From Pseudomonadota bacterium (GTDB lineage: Bacteria > Cyanobacteriota > Vampirovibrionia > Obscuribacterales > Obscuribacteraceae), in NCBI GenBank assembly GCA_021325555.1, contig JAJPGY010000021.1, forward strand, positions 124,001 to 188,000: DNA of 64,000 nt, given 5' to 3'. Position numbers and translations under genes: made by a program. Shown here one piece after another: positions 18,559 through 26,981 of the stretch (positions are counted from its first letter, which is position 1; every line of letters begins with the position of its first letter). The notes beneath the pieces are model-generated. The model saw only the letters and a list, made by a program, of their open reading frames with translations, did not search any database and was not told the origin of the DNA.

Positions 18559-19679
18559 CCGCTAATGCAATTCCGTTCATCGATCTGCCGGCTCAATTCC
18601 GCAGTCTCAAACTTGAGATTGACACCGCTTTGACGCCAATCTTCGATTCCACCGGATTTATTCTTGGACCCGCGGTAGCCGAGTTCGAGGAGGCGTTTGC
18701 CGCGTACCTCAATGCCCGGCATTGCGTAACCCTCAATAGCGGCACAGCGGCATTGCACCTTGCTTTACTGGCCCTGGACATCGGACCCGGCGACGAGGTG
18801 ATAACCGCGGCTAACTCCTTTATCGCGACGGCCGAGGCGATCTCATTTGCCGGCGCTACCCCGCGGTTCGTGGACGCCGATCCCGTCAGCTATAACCTTG
18901 ACGCCAGCAAGCTTGAGGCGGCTATCACTGAGAAGACCAGAGCGATCATTCCTGTCCACCTGTTCGGTCAGCCGGCGGATATGGACCCAATCCTTGAGAT
19001 AGCCCGCAAGTGGAATCTCAAGGTTATCGAGGATGCCTGCCAGGCGCACGGAGCCACGTACAGGGGGGCGCGCGTTGGAACATTCTCTGACGTCGCTTGC
19101 TTCAGCTTCTACCCGGGGAAGAACCTCGGAGCCGCCGGCGACGGCGGGGCGATTGTCACAAACAACCCGGACATTGCGGAGAAGGTGCGCCTGATACGCG
19201 ATCACGGCTCGCGCAAGAAATACCAGCACGAAATCATTGGGCACAACTTCCGGCTGGACACAGTGCAGGCCGCCATATTAAACGTGAAGCTGCCGCATCT
19301 CGAAAGCTGGAACGCAGCGCGCAGGCAGCATGCCGAGTACTACAGCCGCCGGCTTGCCGGCGTGAAGGCGGTGGTTACGCCTGCAACCGCTCCAAATTGC
19401 GAGTCCGTGTTTCACCTCTATGTCGTGCAGGTGCCGAACAGGGATGAAGTCCAGCAGGCGATGCGGGATGCGAACATCCAGACAGGCATTCATTATCCGG
19501 TGCCGATCCATCTGCAAGCAGCGTATAAGGGGCTGGGCCACCGCCCCGGCGACTTCCCTGTGTCCGAGGAGCTGGCAGGCAAGATTCTCAGCCTGCCTAT
19601 GTACGCCGAGCTGACCGAGGCGCAACAAGACCGGGTCGTGGAGGTGCTGATAAAGGCCGTGAGCGGGATGGGACAATGA
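18543..19679 (+). CDS. DegT/DnrJ/EryC1 aminotransferase, WbpE/WlbC-like
   Basis: A 378-residue PLP-dependent sugar aminotransferase. The PLP lysine is in FSFYPGKNLGAAGDGG, the cofactor-stacking region in LNSGTAALHLAL, and the acidic partner in VIEDACQAHGA. FYPGKNLGA is typical of enzymes that transaminate 3-keto sugars (WbpE, QdtB, FdtB) with glutamate as donor. With the oxidoreductase and acyltransferase immediately upstream it completes a three-gene module for a 3-acetamido sugar nucleotide. GAGGGGG lies 6 nt before the ATG, inside the end of the preceding gene. Confidence 0.9.
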   Translation: MSATITANAIPFIDLPAQFRSLKLEIDTALTPIFDSTGFILGPAVAEFEEAFAAYLNARHCVTLNSGTAALHLALLALDIGPGDEVITAANSFIATAEAISFAGATPRFVDADPVSYNLDASKLEAAITEKTRAIIPVHLFGQPADMDPILEIARKWNLKVIEDACQAHGATYRGARVGTFSDVACFSFYPGKNLGAAGDGGAIVTNNPDIAEKVRLIRDHGSRKKYQHEIIGHNFRLDTVQAAILNVKLPHLESWNAARRQHAEYYSRRLAGVKAVVTPATAPNCESVFHLYVVQVPNRDEVQQAMRDANIQTGIHYPVPIHLQAAYKGLGHRPGDFPVSEELAGKILSLPMYAELTEAQQDRVVEVLIKAVSGMGQ

Positions 19680-19710
19680 AGGTCGTGTTCACCGGGAACG
19701 TCTTGATACA

Positions 19711-19732
19711 CGGGCGGGGCATACCTCGCCCG
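19711..19732. repeat. Single GC palindrome related to the 16.6-kb tandem repeat
   Basis: CGGGCGGGGCATACCTCGCCCG is an almost perfect inverted repeat and differs in only a few positions from the palindrome that begins the tandem array at 16631. It lies between two aminotransferase genes, about 20 nt downstream of the first stop, so it may be a solo copy of the same element or a transcript-stability hairpin. Confidence 0.7.
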
Positions 19733-19788
19733 TCCGGGGGTGAAACGCATCGCGATGGCCGAACGATGCATAGGCAGGAGGTAGCGTA

Positions 19789-20991
19789 GTGGTCGCAGGG
19801 AAATACAACATCCCCATAGCCAGGCCGTACTTCACCGGCGAAGAAACTGAGCTCATTGCCGAAGTGATGAAGACCGGCTGGGTCTGCCAGGGTCCGATGG
19901 TCGCGCGCTTCGAGGAGACCGTCGCTCGATATACAGGAGCCAGGTACGCGGTAGCCTCTTCTTCGTGCACGACAGCGCTGCATCTGGCGATGCTGGTAAA
20001 CGGCATCGGAGCGGGTGATGATGTAATCTGCCCGTCCTACAGCTTTATCGCCACCGCGAACGGCATCACCTATTCCGGCGCCACACCCCAGTTCGTAGAC
20101 ATCGATCCGGCGACGTTGAACATCGATCCGGCGGCCGCCGAAGCCTTCATCGAAGCCAATTACACCGCCGATCTTCGCAACAAAAAGACCGGCAACAAGC
20201 TGAAGGGCATTTTGATCGTTCACCAGATCGGCATCCCTGCCGACATCGATACTTTCAAACAGCTAGCCGATCGCCGCGGGCTCATCCTCATGGAGGATTC
20301 CGCCTGCGGACTCGGCTCTAAGTACAAGGACAAGCCGATCGGCGCCTCGGGCAACGTCAGTGCTTTTAGCTTCCATCCGCGCAAAGTCATCTCCTGCGGC
20401 GAAGGCGGAATGCTTCTTACGAGCGACCTTTCGATGGCGGAGCAAGCGCGAGTACTTCGCGCGCACGGGGCGTCTACTTCCGACTTAGCCAGGCACAAGG
20501 CCGGCGGGCTCGCGCAGGAGACCTACGACGTTGTTGGCTATAACTACCGGATGACGGATCTGCAGGCGGCAATCGGCATAAAGCAGATGGAGCTGCTGGA
20601 CTCGCTCATTGCCAGGCGAGTGCGAATAGCCGGCCTGTACAACGAGGCATTCGAGGAGCTGGTGGAGTTGGAGTTGATTGCTCCGCCTGCGTATGTGTCG
20701 CTCTGGAACTATCAGTCATACCCCATAAGGCTGAGGAAGGGCGGTGCGGAAGAGCGCAATGCTTTGATCCACGCGCTGCAGGAGGAGGGTGTTTCGACCA
20801 GACGCGGAATCCCCCCCATTCACAAAGAGCCGGTCTACGAGCGTGGCGTGACCCTTTCCCATACGGAAAGTGTCTCCGCGCGCTCGCTGTTCCTGCCCAT
20901 TTACCCACAACTGACAGACGACGAAGTGTCTCATGTGATTGCGTCCGTTAAGAAGTGCGTAGCGAAGGTACCGCTGCCGGCTCACCGCTAA
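19789..20991 (+). CDS. DegT/DnrJ/EryC1 aminotransferase (second type)
   Basis: A 400-residue PLP sugar aminotransferase. The PLP lysine is in FSFHPRKVISCGEGG, with SSSCTTALHLAM and LMEDSACGLGS as the cofactor contacts. FHPRK/FHxxK variants are frequent in enzymes that act on 4-keto-6-deoxy sugars (perosamine, viosamine type). It starts with GTG at 19789 behind a strong AGGAGGT site. The next gene, a formyltransferase-like protein, starts 20 nt after its stop, suggesting that the amino group made here is then acylated. The matching 4,6-dehydratase would be RmlB or Gmd, not seen in this window. Confidence 0.88.
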   Translation: MVAGKYNIPIARPYFTGEETELIAEVMKTGWVCQGPMVARFEETVARYTGARYAVASSSCTTALHLAMLVNGIGAGDDVICPSYSFIATANGITYSGATPQFVDIDPATLNIDPAAAEAFIEANYTADLRNKKTGNKLKGILIVHQIGIPADIDTFKQLADRRGLILMEDSACGLGSKYKDKPIGASGNVSAFSFHPRKVISCGEGGMLLTSDLSMAEQARVLRAHGASTSDLARHKAGGLAQETYDVVGYNYRMTDLQAAIGIKQMELLDSLIARRVRIAGLYNEAFEELVELELIAPPAYVSLWNYQSYPIRLRKGGAEERNALIHALQEEGVSTRRGIPPIHKEPVYERGVTLSHTESVSARSLFLPIYPQLTDDEVSHVIASVKKCVAKVPLPAHR

Positions 20992-21011
20992 GGCACGGTG
21001 GAGGGGATCGA

Positions 21012-22010
21012 ATGCGAACGCTGTTTATCGGCAGCACAAGACGCGGATATCTTACGTTGAAGGCACTGATCGAAAGTCAGGCGGAAATAGTAGGCGTAAT
21101 CAGCTTGCAACAGGATGCTCACGAGACCGATCGGTACGAGGAACCGATCAGGCAACTGGCTCTGTCGGCGAATGTGCCGATATTCGAGACGAAATTGATG
21201 CGAGATCGTGATTATGACGAGCTCATCAGGCACGAGCTGCAGGCGGATCTTGCGATTGCGGTCGGTATTCGCGTGCTGGTAACCAGCGATGTGTATGCCG
21301 CGCCGAAGCACGGCACTGTTGCCGTGCATGATTCGCTTATCCCTGAATATCGTGGGTTCGCTCCGGTCAATTGGGCACTAATCAACGGCTTGAAAGAGAC
21401 CGGCGTCACGCTTTTTTTCCTCAACGAGCAGATGGACGGCGGCGATGTAGTCGATCAGATCCGGGTGCCGATTGGCGATGAGGACACCGCGCCGGATCTC
21501 TACGAGAAGATTTGCAATGCCACGGTGGAGGTAGTTCTTCGGAATTATCCTGCGCTGGCCACGCAACAGCACAAGCGCGTTCCCCAGGACTACTCGGAAG
21601 GCAGTTTTACGTGCAGCCGTATTCCCTCAGACGGGATGATTGATTGGGCTGCCTCCACCAGCTCCATTTACAATCTCGTGCGCGCGCTCACGTTTCCGTA
21701 TCCGGGGGCTTTTACCTTCTACAGGAACCAGCGCCTCTTTGTCTGGGAAGCGCACCCCGTGCATCCTTCTCCCAGGTATGAGGGACGAATCCCCGGCAGG
21801 GTGGTCGGCTATTCGAAGCAGGACGGTTGGGTGGATGTTTTGACGGGCGACGGCATCATTCGATTGGTGAGGGTGCAACTGGAGGGCGGGGAAATTGTCC
21901 CTGCCAGCGACGTAATCAGCTCGGTCAAGGTGAGCCTTGGATTGAACCTGTTTGAGTTGTGGCAACGGCTGCAAACACTGGAAGCCCTCAGGCTGGAAAG
22001 GATCCATTAG
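21012..22010 (+). CDS. Formyltransferase-like protein acting on an amino sugar, catalytic Asn missing
   Basis: A 332-residue protein with the formyl_trans_N fold and a C-terminal Fmt-like domain (from about residue 210). The conserved core reads VAVHDSLIPEYRGFAPVNWA and later EQMDGGDVV. Relatives (ArnA, VioF, QdtF, methionyl-tRNA formyltransferase) use Asn-x-His and a later Asp; here the histidine and aspartate are kept but the Asn position is Ala. It directly follows an aminotransferase, so N-formylation of a 4-amino sugar is the natural guess; the lost Asn makes activity uncertain. The ATG at 21012 has GGAGGGG about 6 nt upstream. Confidence 0.78.
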   Translation: MRTLFIGSTRRGYLTLKALIESQAEIVGVISLQQDAHETDRYEEPIRQLALSANVPIFETKLMRDRDYDELIRHELQADLAIAVGIRVLVTSDVYAAPKHGTVAVHDSLIPEYRGFAPVNWALINGLKETGVTLFFLNEQMDGGDVVDQIRVPIGDEDTAPDLYEKICNATVEVVLRNYPALATQQHKRVPQDYSEGSFTCSRIPSDGMIDWAASTSSIYNLVRALTFPYPGAFTFYRNQRLFVWEAHPVHPSPRYEGRIPGRVVGYSKQDGWVDVLTGDGIIRLVRVQLEGGEIVPASDVISSVKVSLGLNLFELWQRLQTLEALRLERIH

Positions 22011-22025
22011 CGATTGGCAGGACGG

Positions 22026-23732
22026 ATGAACGTTGTTACAAGGACAGCCCAGAATGCCGATCAGACTGGTTCTCCACGCCAGGTCCAGCCTCTAGAGCGG
22101 TGGCTCTTGCTCTGGCTCGTTGTCGCGTTGTTTGCCGGGCTGGTTGCGGCGTGGCACTGGTTCGATCATTCATTGCCGGCTCCGGACGACTCCTCGTATA
22201 TCCTGGCCAGCTTCAAATATGCTGACTTGCTGCGGCACCCCAGGTTCTGGGGGGCCGCCTGGTGGCACGAGATGCTGACGGTAAACCGCCTGTATCCACC
22301 AACGGTGATGATGTTCAACGGCGTGCTGAGGCTGTTTTGCGGCCCGGGGCACTGGGTGGACGCGCTGTCGGCGGTGATATTCAATGGCCTTTTGACGGCC
22401 AGTGTTTATGGGACCACCCGTATCCTGACGGGCAACGGCCGGTCAGCCATCATCGCGGCAGTGCTGGTCAATTTCTATCCAGAGATATCCGCCATGAGCC
22501 ATTTGTTCTTGCTCGACGGCCCGCTGGTGTCAATGGTGAGCTGCGGGCTGTTGGCGCTCGTGTGGTGGCGGGATGCCCCGGGCTGGAGGAGGGCGCTTGT
22601 CTGCGGCGTAATTCTCGGATTGTCTTGCCTCACCAAACAGATCGCGGCAACGTACCTTCTATTCCCCGGCATCTTTTGCCTCGCTGAGGGCATCCGCTGG
22701 GACAGGGGCGCCAAACGATGGGTCAGGACTCCGCAGCTTCTGGCCACAGCAGGCGTCACAGCGCTGGTCGGGATGCCCTGGCTCGCGGCAAATCTGGGTT
22801 ATATCAGATGGTTCGCCCGATACAACCAGTCCAGCATGGGCCCGATCAGCCTGTCAGAAGCATTGTCAACTAACAGCTCGTTTTATGCCGGCAGCCTGCC
22901 ATCGGTTATGTCACCCTTGCTGTTCGTGGCGTTTCTGGCGTCGCTCGTCCTGATCGATAAGAGCACGCATAAGCGCCTGCTGCCGGTGGCGTTATGCGGT
23001 GCCGGCGGCGTGCTGTCGATCTGTACTCTTACCTGGATATTTCCCTCGCTGCGCTATGTAGCGCCGGCTCTCGTTGCGACCGCCATCTATACCGCCTGCG
23101 CGATGTCCAGGCTCGTGGAACACCGGTTTGCGCGTGTTGCGGTGTGGGGGGTGCTAGCGCTGGGCGTGGTCCAGTATGTCTCCTTCAACTTTGCCCCTTA
23201 TCCGCTGCCGGCTTCTGCTGCCCAACTTTCGGAGAAGATGGGCGTCGAGCTGGTGGAGATATTCGGGCTGACCGCGCGCGACAGGAGAGAGATGCGAATG
23301 CGGCACAGCAATCCGCTGGCGTCCGAGGACTGGGGGCAGGAATGGGCGCTCAAGACAATCGATCTGGTCGAGGGCGGCAAGCCGGTGTATCTCAATATCT
23401 TGCCCGACTACGTCCAGCTCAACGGCAACACGTTCGAGTTGCTGGGTCGCATGCTCGGCAGCCCCGTCCGCCCCACGACCTCGCGCAAGTGGACGGTGAT
23501 GGGCGATGAAATCAAATTCAGCCCGGAGACCGCCATGTACTTCCAGTGGTACCTGCTGAAGTCGGGCGCCCAGGGCAACATCCTGCGGGACGACGCCAGC
23601 GAGCGGGATTATGCCAGGCTGATCGACTTTGTGACCCGCAGCGGGAAGTTCGAGCAGGTGGGCAGCCACCGACTTCCTGACGGCAGCACGATGTTTCTGT
23701 GGCGACAGAAGGGTTTGTGCGTTTCCCGGTGA
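22026..23732 (+). CDS. GT39-like membrane glycosyltransferase with a C-terminal domain shared with the AlgX-like protein
   Basis: About 568 residues. Roughly ten hydrophobic segments span residues 20-400. An acidic luminal loop just after the first segment (LPAPDDSSYILASFKYADLL) fits the catalytic Asp of GT-C enzymes of the ArnT/PMT type, which use polyprenyl-phosphate sugars. Residues ~456-568 form a soluble domain (FSPE, WYLLKSGAQGN, LPDGSTMFLW) that also occurs at the end of the AlgX-like protein at 5759-7225. I chose the ATG at 22026 (GGCAGGA upstream) over a TTG four codons earlier. The acceptor is unknown. Confidence 0.78.
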   Translation: MNVVTRTAQNADQTGSPRQVQPLERWLLLWLVVALFAGLVAAWHWFDHSLPAPDDSSYILASFKYADLLRHPRFWGAAWWHEMLTVNRLYPPTVMMFNGVLRLFCGPGHWVDALSAVIFNGLLTASVYGTTRILTGNGRSAIIAAVLVNFYPEISAMSHLFLLDGPLVSMVSCGLLALVWWRDAPGWRRALVCGVILGLSCLTKQIAATYLLFPGIFCLAEGIRWDRGAKRWVRTPQLLATAGVTALVGMPWLAANLGYIRWFARYNQSSMGPISLSEALSTNSSFYAGSLPSVMSPLLFVAFLASLVLIDKSTHKRLLPVALCGAGGVLSICTLTWIFPSLRYVAPALVATAIYTACAMSRLVEHRFARVAVWGVLALGVVQYVSFNFAPYPLPASAAQLSEKMGVELVEIFGLTARDRREMRMRHSNPLASEDWGQEWALKTIDLVEGGKPVYLNILPDYVQLNGNTFELLGRMLGSPVRPTTSRKWTVMGDEIKFSPETAMYFQWYLLKSGAQGNILRDDASERDYARLIDFVTRSGKFEQVGSHRLPDGSTMFLWRQKGLCVSR

Positions 23733-23807
23733 GCTTCCGACTCGTAGTGCCGGCGCCTGCGCCGTCATTCGGCTGCTAGTTTCGCCACTACGCCGCAAGC
23801 GGCTGCA

Positions 23808-24713
23808 CTACATTCGATCGAAGTACGGGACGTACCAGCGGTTGAAGTCGACTTCCGCCGCTTCTTTTGATACAGGCAGCCACATGGCTAGCTTCTGAGC
23901 GCACCAGGAGACGGCGGCGGCAGCCGATAGCCAGCCGTGTGCCTGCGTGGACGGGTGGGCGTTTATGTAGATGGCATCGAAGTCGTTCACCAGTGACTTC
24001 CATAACAAGTGGAATCCCTGCTGGTCTCCCACGATCTCATAAACGTAGGCAGTGGAGCCGGCAACGCCCGTCAGGCAGTATCCCTGCAGGCCGCCGTCGT
24101 GTTCGAGCAGGAGGACGTCAACGCGCGACGCCGGCAGCGGAATAGCCTGATAATCGACTTTCCGGCGCATCACATAGTCGAGGCAGGACTGCCGGCGGAA
24201 TCGATCGAGGGCGTCGGTGTCGACATCGGCTAACGGGCGACGATTGACGATGCTGCCAGCCGATTTGTGCGACGGGCGTCCCTGTGCTGTGCCAAAGACG
24301 GCGGTGTCTGCCGGGATCCAGCCGGACTTTGCATACAGCTCGGGTATGGTAGTCCAGAGAACGCCGAAATCCACACGCTCGGCGGAAAGGTAGCTCTTGA
24401 CCTCGCCCATGATCCTGGCGGCGATTCCCTGGTGGCGCATCTGCGGCTTTGTGAAGACGCTGCCGATCATCGCACCTTGCCATTCTCTGTCCTGGCAATG
24501 CCAGGTGAAGCGCCGCACGGCGATAGTGCCTGCAATTGTTCCGGCGCTCCTTGCCACGAAGACAATAGAACCGCCGCCGTGCTCGAAAACATTCGGGAAC
24601 CTGCGAGCCAGCGAGATGTCTCGGCTGCGTGAGTAGATGAACTCCTGATCCAGCAGGCGAACAACCTCCTCCATCTCGTTTGCATTGCAGGGAGAGACAA
24701 TCAGGTCCGTCAT
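23808..24713 (-). CDS. GNAT family N-acyltransferase
   Basis: A 301-residue protein whose first ~150 residues carry a GNAT fold; the acetyl-CoA loop is QMRHQGIAARIM, preceded by the strand AMIGSVFTKP. The second half (from about 160) has no named domain in my reading but resembles a degenerate second GNAT unit. It starts 2 nt after the stop of the aminotransferase upstream, so it probably acylates the amino sugar made by that enzyme, as PseH or WecD do in other pathways. I prefer the ATG at 24713 to the longer frame, whose first 20 residues overlap the upstream gene. Confidence 0.8.
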   Translation of the reverse strand: MTDLIVSPCNANEMEEVVRLLDQEFIYSRSRDISLARRFPNVFEHGGGSIVFVARSAGTIAGTIAVRRFTWHCQDREWQGAMIGSVFTKPQMRHQGIAARIMGEVKSYLSAERVDFGVLWTTIPELYAKSGWIPADTAVFGTAQGRPSHKSAGSIVNRRPLADVDTDALDRFRRQSCLDYVMRRKVDYQAIPLPASRVDVLLLEHDGGLQGYCLTGVAGSTAYVYEIVGDQQGFHLLWKSLVNDFDAIYINAHPSTQAHGWLSAAAAVSWCAQKLAMWLPVSKEAAEVDFNRWYVPYFDRM

Positions 24714-24715
24714 TG

Positions 24716-25834
24716 TCACCAGCCGGACTTGATGCAGTCGACGACCCTCGCCCGGTCCTCCTCGGTTACCCACCAGCCGCAGGGAATGCTGATGTTCCTC
24801 GCGTCAAAGTAATCCACGCCTGGAAGCTGTCTAGTGGAAGGGGGGAAGCAGGTGTATCTGTCATTCCGCACGTGCAGCCGCTGTGCCCTGATTCCATGGG
24901 CAAGCAGCTTCTTGAGCAGGCTGTCCCGTGATTCCGCCAGGAAGGAGTATGTCCAGTAGCCGGAGGCGGAATCAGGGCGTCTTTGCAACACCTGGAGACC
25001 TTGTACGCCTTGCAGCTCGCGATCGTAGAAGCTGCCGTTGTCCCGGTAGCGTGCCACCAGCGTGTCGATCGACTTCATCTGCTCGAGCCCGACTGCCGCC
25101 GCCACGTTGTTCATGTAGAAGTTGTAGCCCGCGACAGGTATATCGCTGTTTTCCGCGAGATCGCCGTTTTCCGTGCGAAAGGAGGGCTGGTGGATGCCGT
25201 ACCGCTTCAACCAGCGGGCCTTCTCGAAGGAATCATCCTGCGAGGTAGCAAGAGCCGCTCCTTCGACGGTCGTGATCTGTTTTACGGCGTAAAAGGAGAA
25301 TACGGTGAAATCGACGCCGTGGCTGCCAAGGCGCTTGCCCTTGTATTCAGCTCCGAAAGCCTCCGAGGCATCCTCGATCAGCGTAAGATCGTGAGAGTTT
25401 GTCAGCTCCCTGGCCAGATCGAGATCACCAACGTCACCTGACCAGTGATAGAGAATGAGGGCCTTCGTCTTCCTGGTAATCAACGGAGCAACTTGCTTCA
25501 GGTCAATGATTCCCGTCATCGGATCGACATCGCACCATACCGGCCGCGCAAACATGTTGGCGATCGGCATCGTCGTTCCTGTGCAGATCATGGGGGATAC
25601 AATGACTTCATCATCAGGACGCACGCCGGCAAGAAAGAGCGCCAGCGTAATCGAGCCGGAATAGTCGCTCATGGCTACTATTCGGTGGTTGCCCAGGTAC
25701 TGGCCTAGCACCGCCTCAAAGCTCCGCACCTGGTCGCCGTCGGCGATCCGCCCGCTGGTGAGGACTGGCTCAAGGGCGCGGGAGACTGACTCCGGCATGT
25801 GAACTTTAAAAAGCGGTATCTCCTGGACGGTCAT
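24716..25834 (-). CDS. DegT/DnrJ/EryC1 aminotransferase, tandem paralogue A
   Basis: A 372-residue PLP sugar aminotransferase. The PLP lysine is in FSFYAVKQITTVEGAAL; other contacts are MSDYSGSITLAL and LIEDASEAFGA. It is a close paralogue of the next gene upstream (25863): both begin IPLFKV and end with PCGWW then a D-x-I-K-x-G-W ending. In this branch the lysine sits in an AVK/AIK context rather than PGK or PRK. The set 4,6-dehydratase, two aminotransferases and GNAT in one operon suggests a diamino or acetamido 6-deoxy sugar. Confidence 0.88.
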   Translation of the reverse strand: MTVQEIPLFKVHMPESVSRALEPVLTSGRIADGDQVRSFEAVLGQYLGNHRIVAMSDYSGSITLALFLAGVRPDDEVIVSPMICTGTTMPIANMFARPVWCDVDPMTGIIDLKQVAPLITRKTKALILYHWSGDVGDLDLARELTNSHDLTLIEDASEAFGAEYKGKRLGSHGVDFTVFSFYAVKQITTVEGAALATSQDDSFEKARWLKRYGIHQPSFRTENGDLAENSDIPVAGYNFYMNNVAAAVGLEQMKSIDTLVARYRDNGSFYDRELQGVQGLQVLQRRPDSASGYWTYSFLAESRDSLLKKLLAHGIRAQRLHVRNDRYTCFPPSTRQLPGVDYFDARNISIPCGWWVTEEDRARVVDCIKSGW

Positions 25835-25862
25835 GTGTGCAACTGGCCGGGCAACGATTGCT

Positions 25863-26981
25863 CTACCAGCCCTTCTTTATAGTATCGACCATGTACTGGC
25901 GATCCTCATCCGACAGCCACCAGCCGCAGGGAAGGTGTATCATTCGCCCGTAGAAATCATCGAGCCCCGGCAGCTCGCAGTGGCTTTCTGCAAAGACCGA
26001 GTGCAGATCGTTGCGCCTGTGCGACTGCGAGTGGCCAATGCCGTGCTCCGCCAGCAGGCGGCAGAACCGACCGCGGTCCTCGACGAGAACGGTGTAGAAC
26101 CAGTATGACGGCTCCGCTTGCGGATCCCAGGCGCAAAGCTCGAGGCCGGGGATGCCCTTGAGCTCGCGGTCGAAGAATCTGCCGTTGGCGATATGGCGGT
26201 CGATTACTTCCTGTATGTAGTCGAGCTGGACGAGTCCGATGGTGGCGTTTACATTGTTCATGTGATACTTGTAGCCGACTATCTCCACGTCCACCGACGT
26301 TCTCTCGGCCTGCCTGTCGATGCCGAACCAGCGAATCAGGCGCCCCTTCCGAAGATCATCGGCATCGGCGCAAGTGAGCATGCCACCATCGACGGTGGTC
26401 ATATGCTTTATCGCCTGCAAGGAGAACATGACGTACTCCGAATGAGAGCCGATTGGGACCCCTCCATAGCGAGCTCCCAGAGCGTGCGCGGCGTCTTCGA
26501 TAACCGGTATGCCGTGATTCTCGGCTATGGCTCGTATCTTCTCCAGCGCCGCTGGCACGCCCCCGTAGTGGACGGCCATAATCGCTTTCGTCCGCTCGGT
26601 GATCTTTTCGGCGATTGATTCCGGCAAGATGTTGCCGTTTTTCGGATCCACATCCGCCCAGACGATTTTGGCGCCGGCGTGCTTGATCGCCATGTTCGTC
26701 GGCTCCGCCGTCATCGCGGTCGATATGACCTCGTCGCCGGGTCGGGCGCCGGCGAGCATCACGGCAGTGTGCAGTGCGGCGGTGCCGGAATAGAAGGACA
26801 ACACCTGCTCATTGCCAACCAACCGGCCGAACTTTTGCTCGAAGTGAACTACCTGAGCGCCTTCCCCTATCTGTCCGCTATAGAGCGTCTCGCGCAGCCT
26901 CGGCATGAGGGCGCCTTCAGGCGCCATAAACACCTTGAACAGCGGAATAGTAGTGCGGACCTCAGATTTTGGATAGCTCAC
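25863..26981 (-). CDS. DegT/DnrJ/EryC1 aminotransferase, tandem paralogue B
   Basis: About 372 residues with the PLP lysine in FSLQAIKHMTTVDGGML and the pocket residues in FYSGTAALHTAV and VIEDAAHALGA. With the GTG start at 26981 it has exactly the length of its paralogue at 24716-25834, which is the main reason for this start; the longer frame begins with a TTG at 27005. Its start lies inside the end of the upstream dehydratase gene (20-nt overlap), so the two are coupled. Whether both paralogues act on the same keto sugar is unknown. Confidence 0.86.
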   Translation of the reverse strand: MSYPKSEVRTTIPLFKVFMAPEGALMPRLRETLYSGQIGEGAQVVHFEQKFGRLVGNEQVLSFYSGTAALHTAVMLAGARPGDEVISTAMTAEPTNMAIKHAGAKIVWADVDPKNGNILPESIAEKITERTKAIMAVHYGGVPAALEKIRAIAENHGIPVIEDAAHALGARYGGVPIGSHSEYVMFSLQAIKHMTTVDGGMLTCADADDLRKGRLIRWFGIDRQAERTSVDVEIVGYKYHMNNVNATIGLVQLDYIQEVIDRHIANGRFFDRELKGIPGLELCAWDPQAEPSYWFYTVLVEDRGRFCRLLAEHGIGHSQSHRRNDLHSVFAESHCELPGLDDFYGRMIHLPCGWWLSDEDRQYMVDTIKKGW

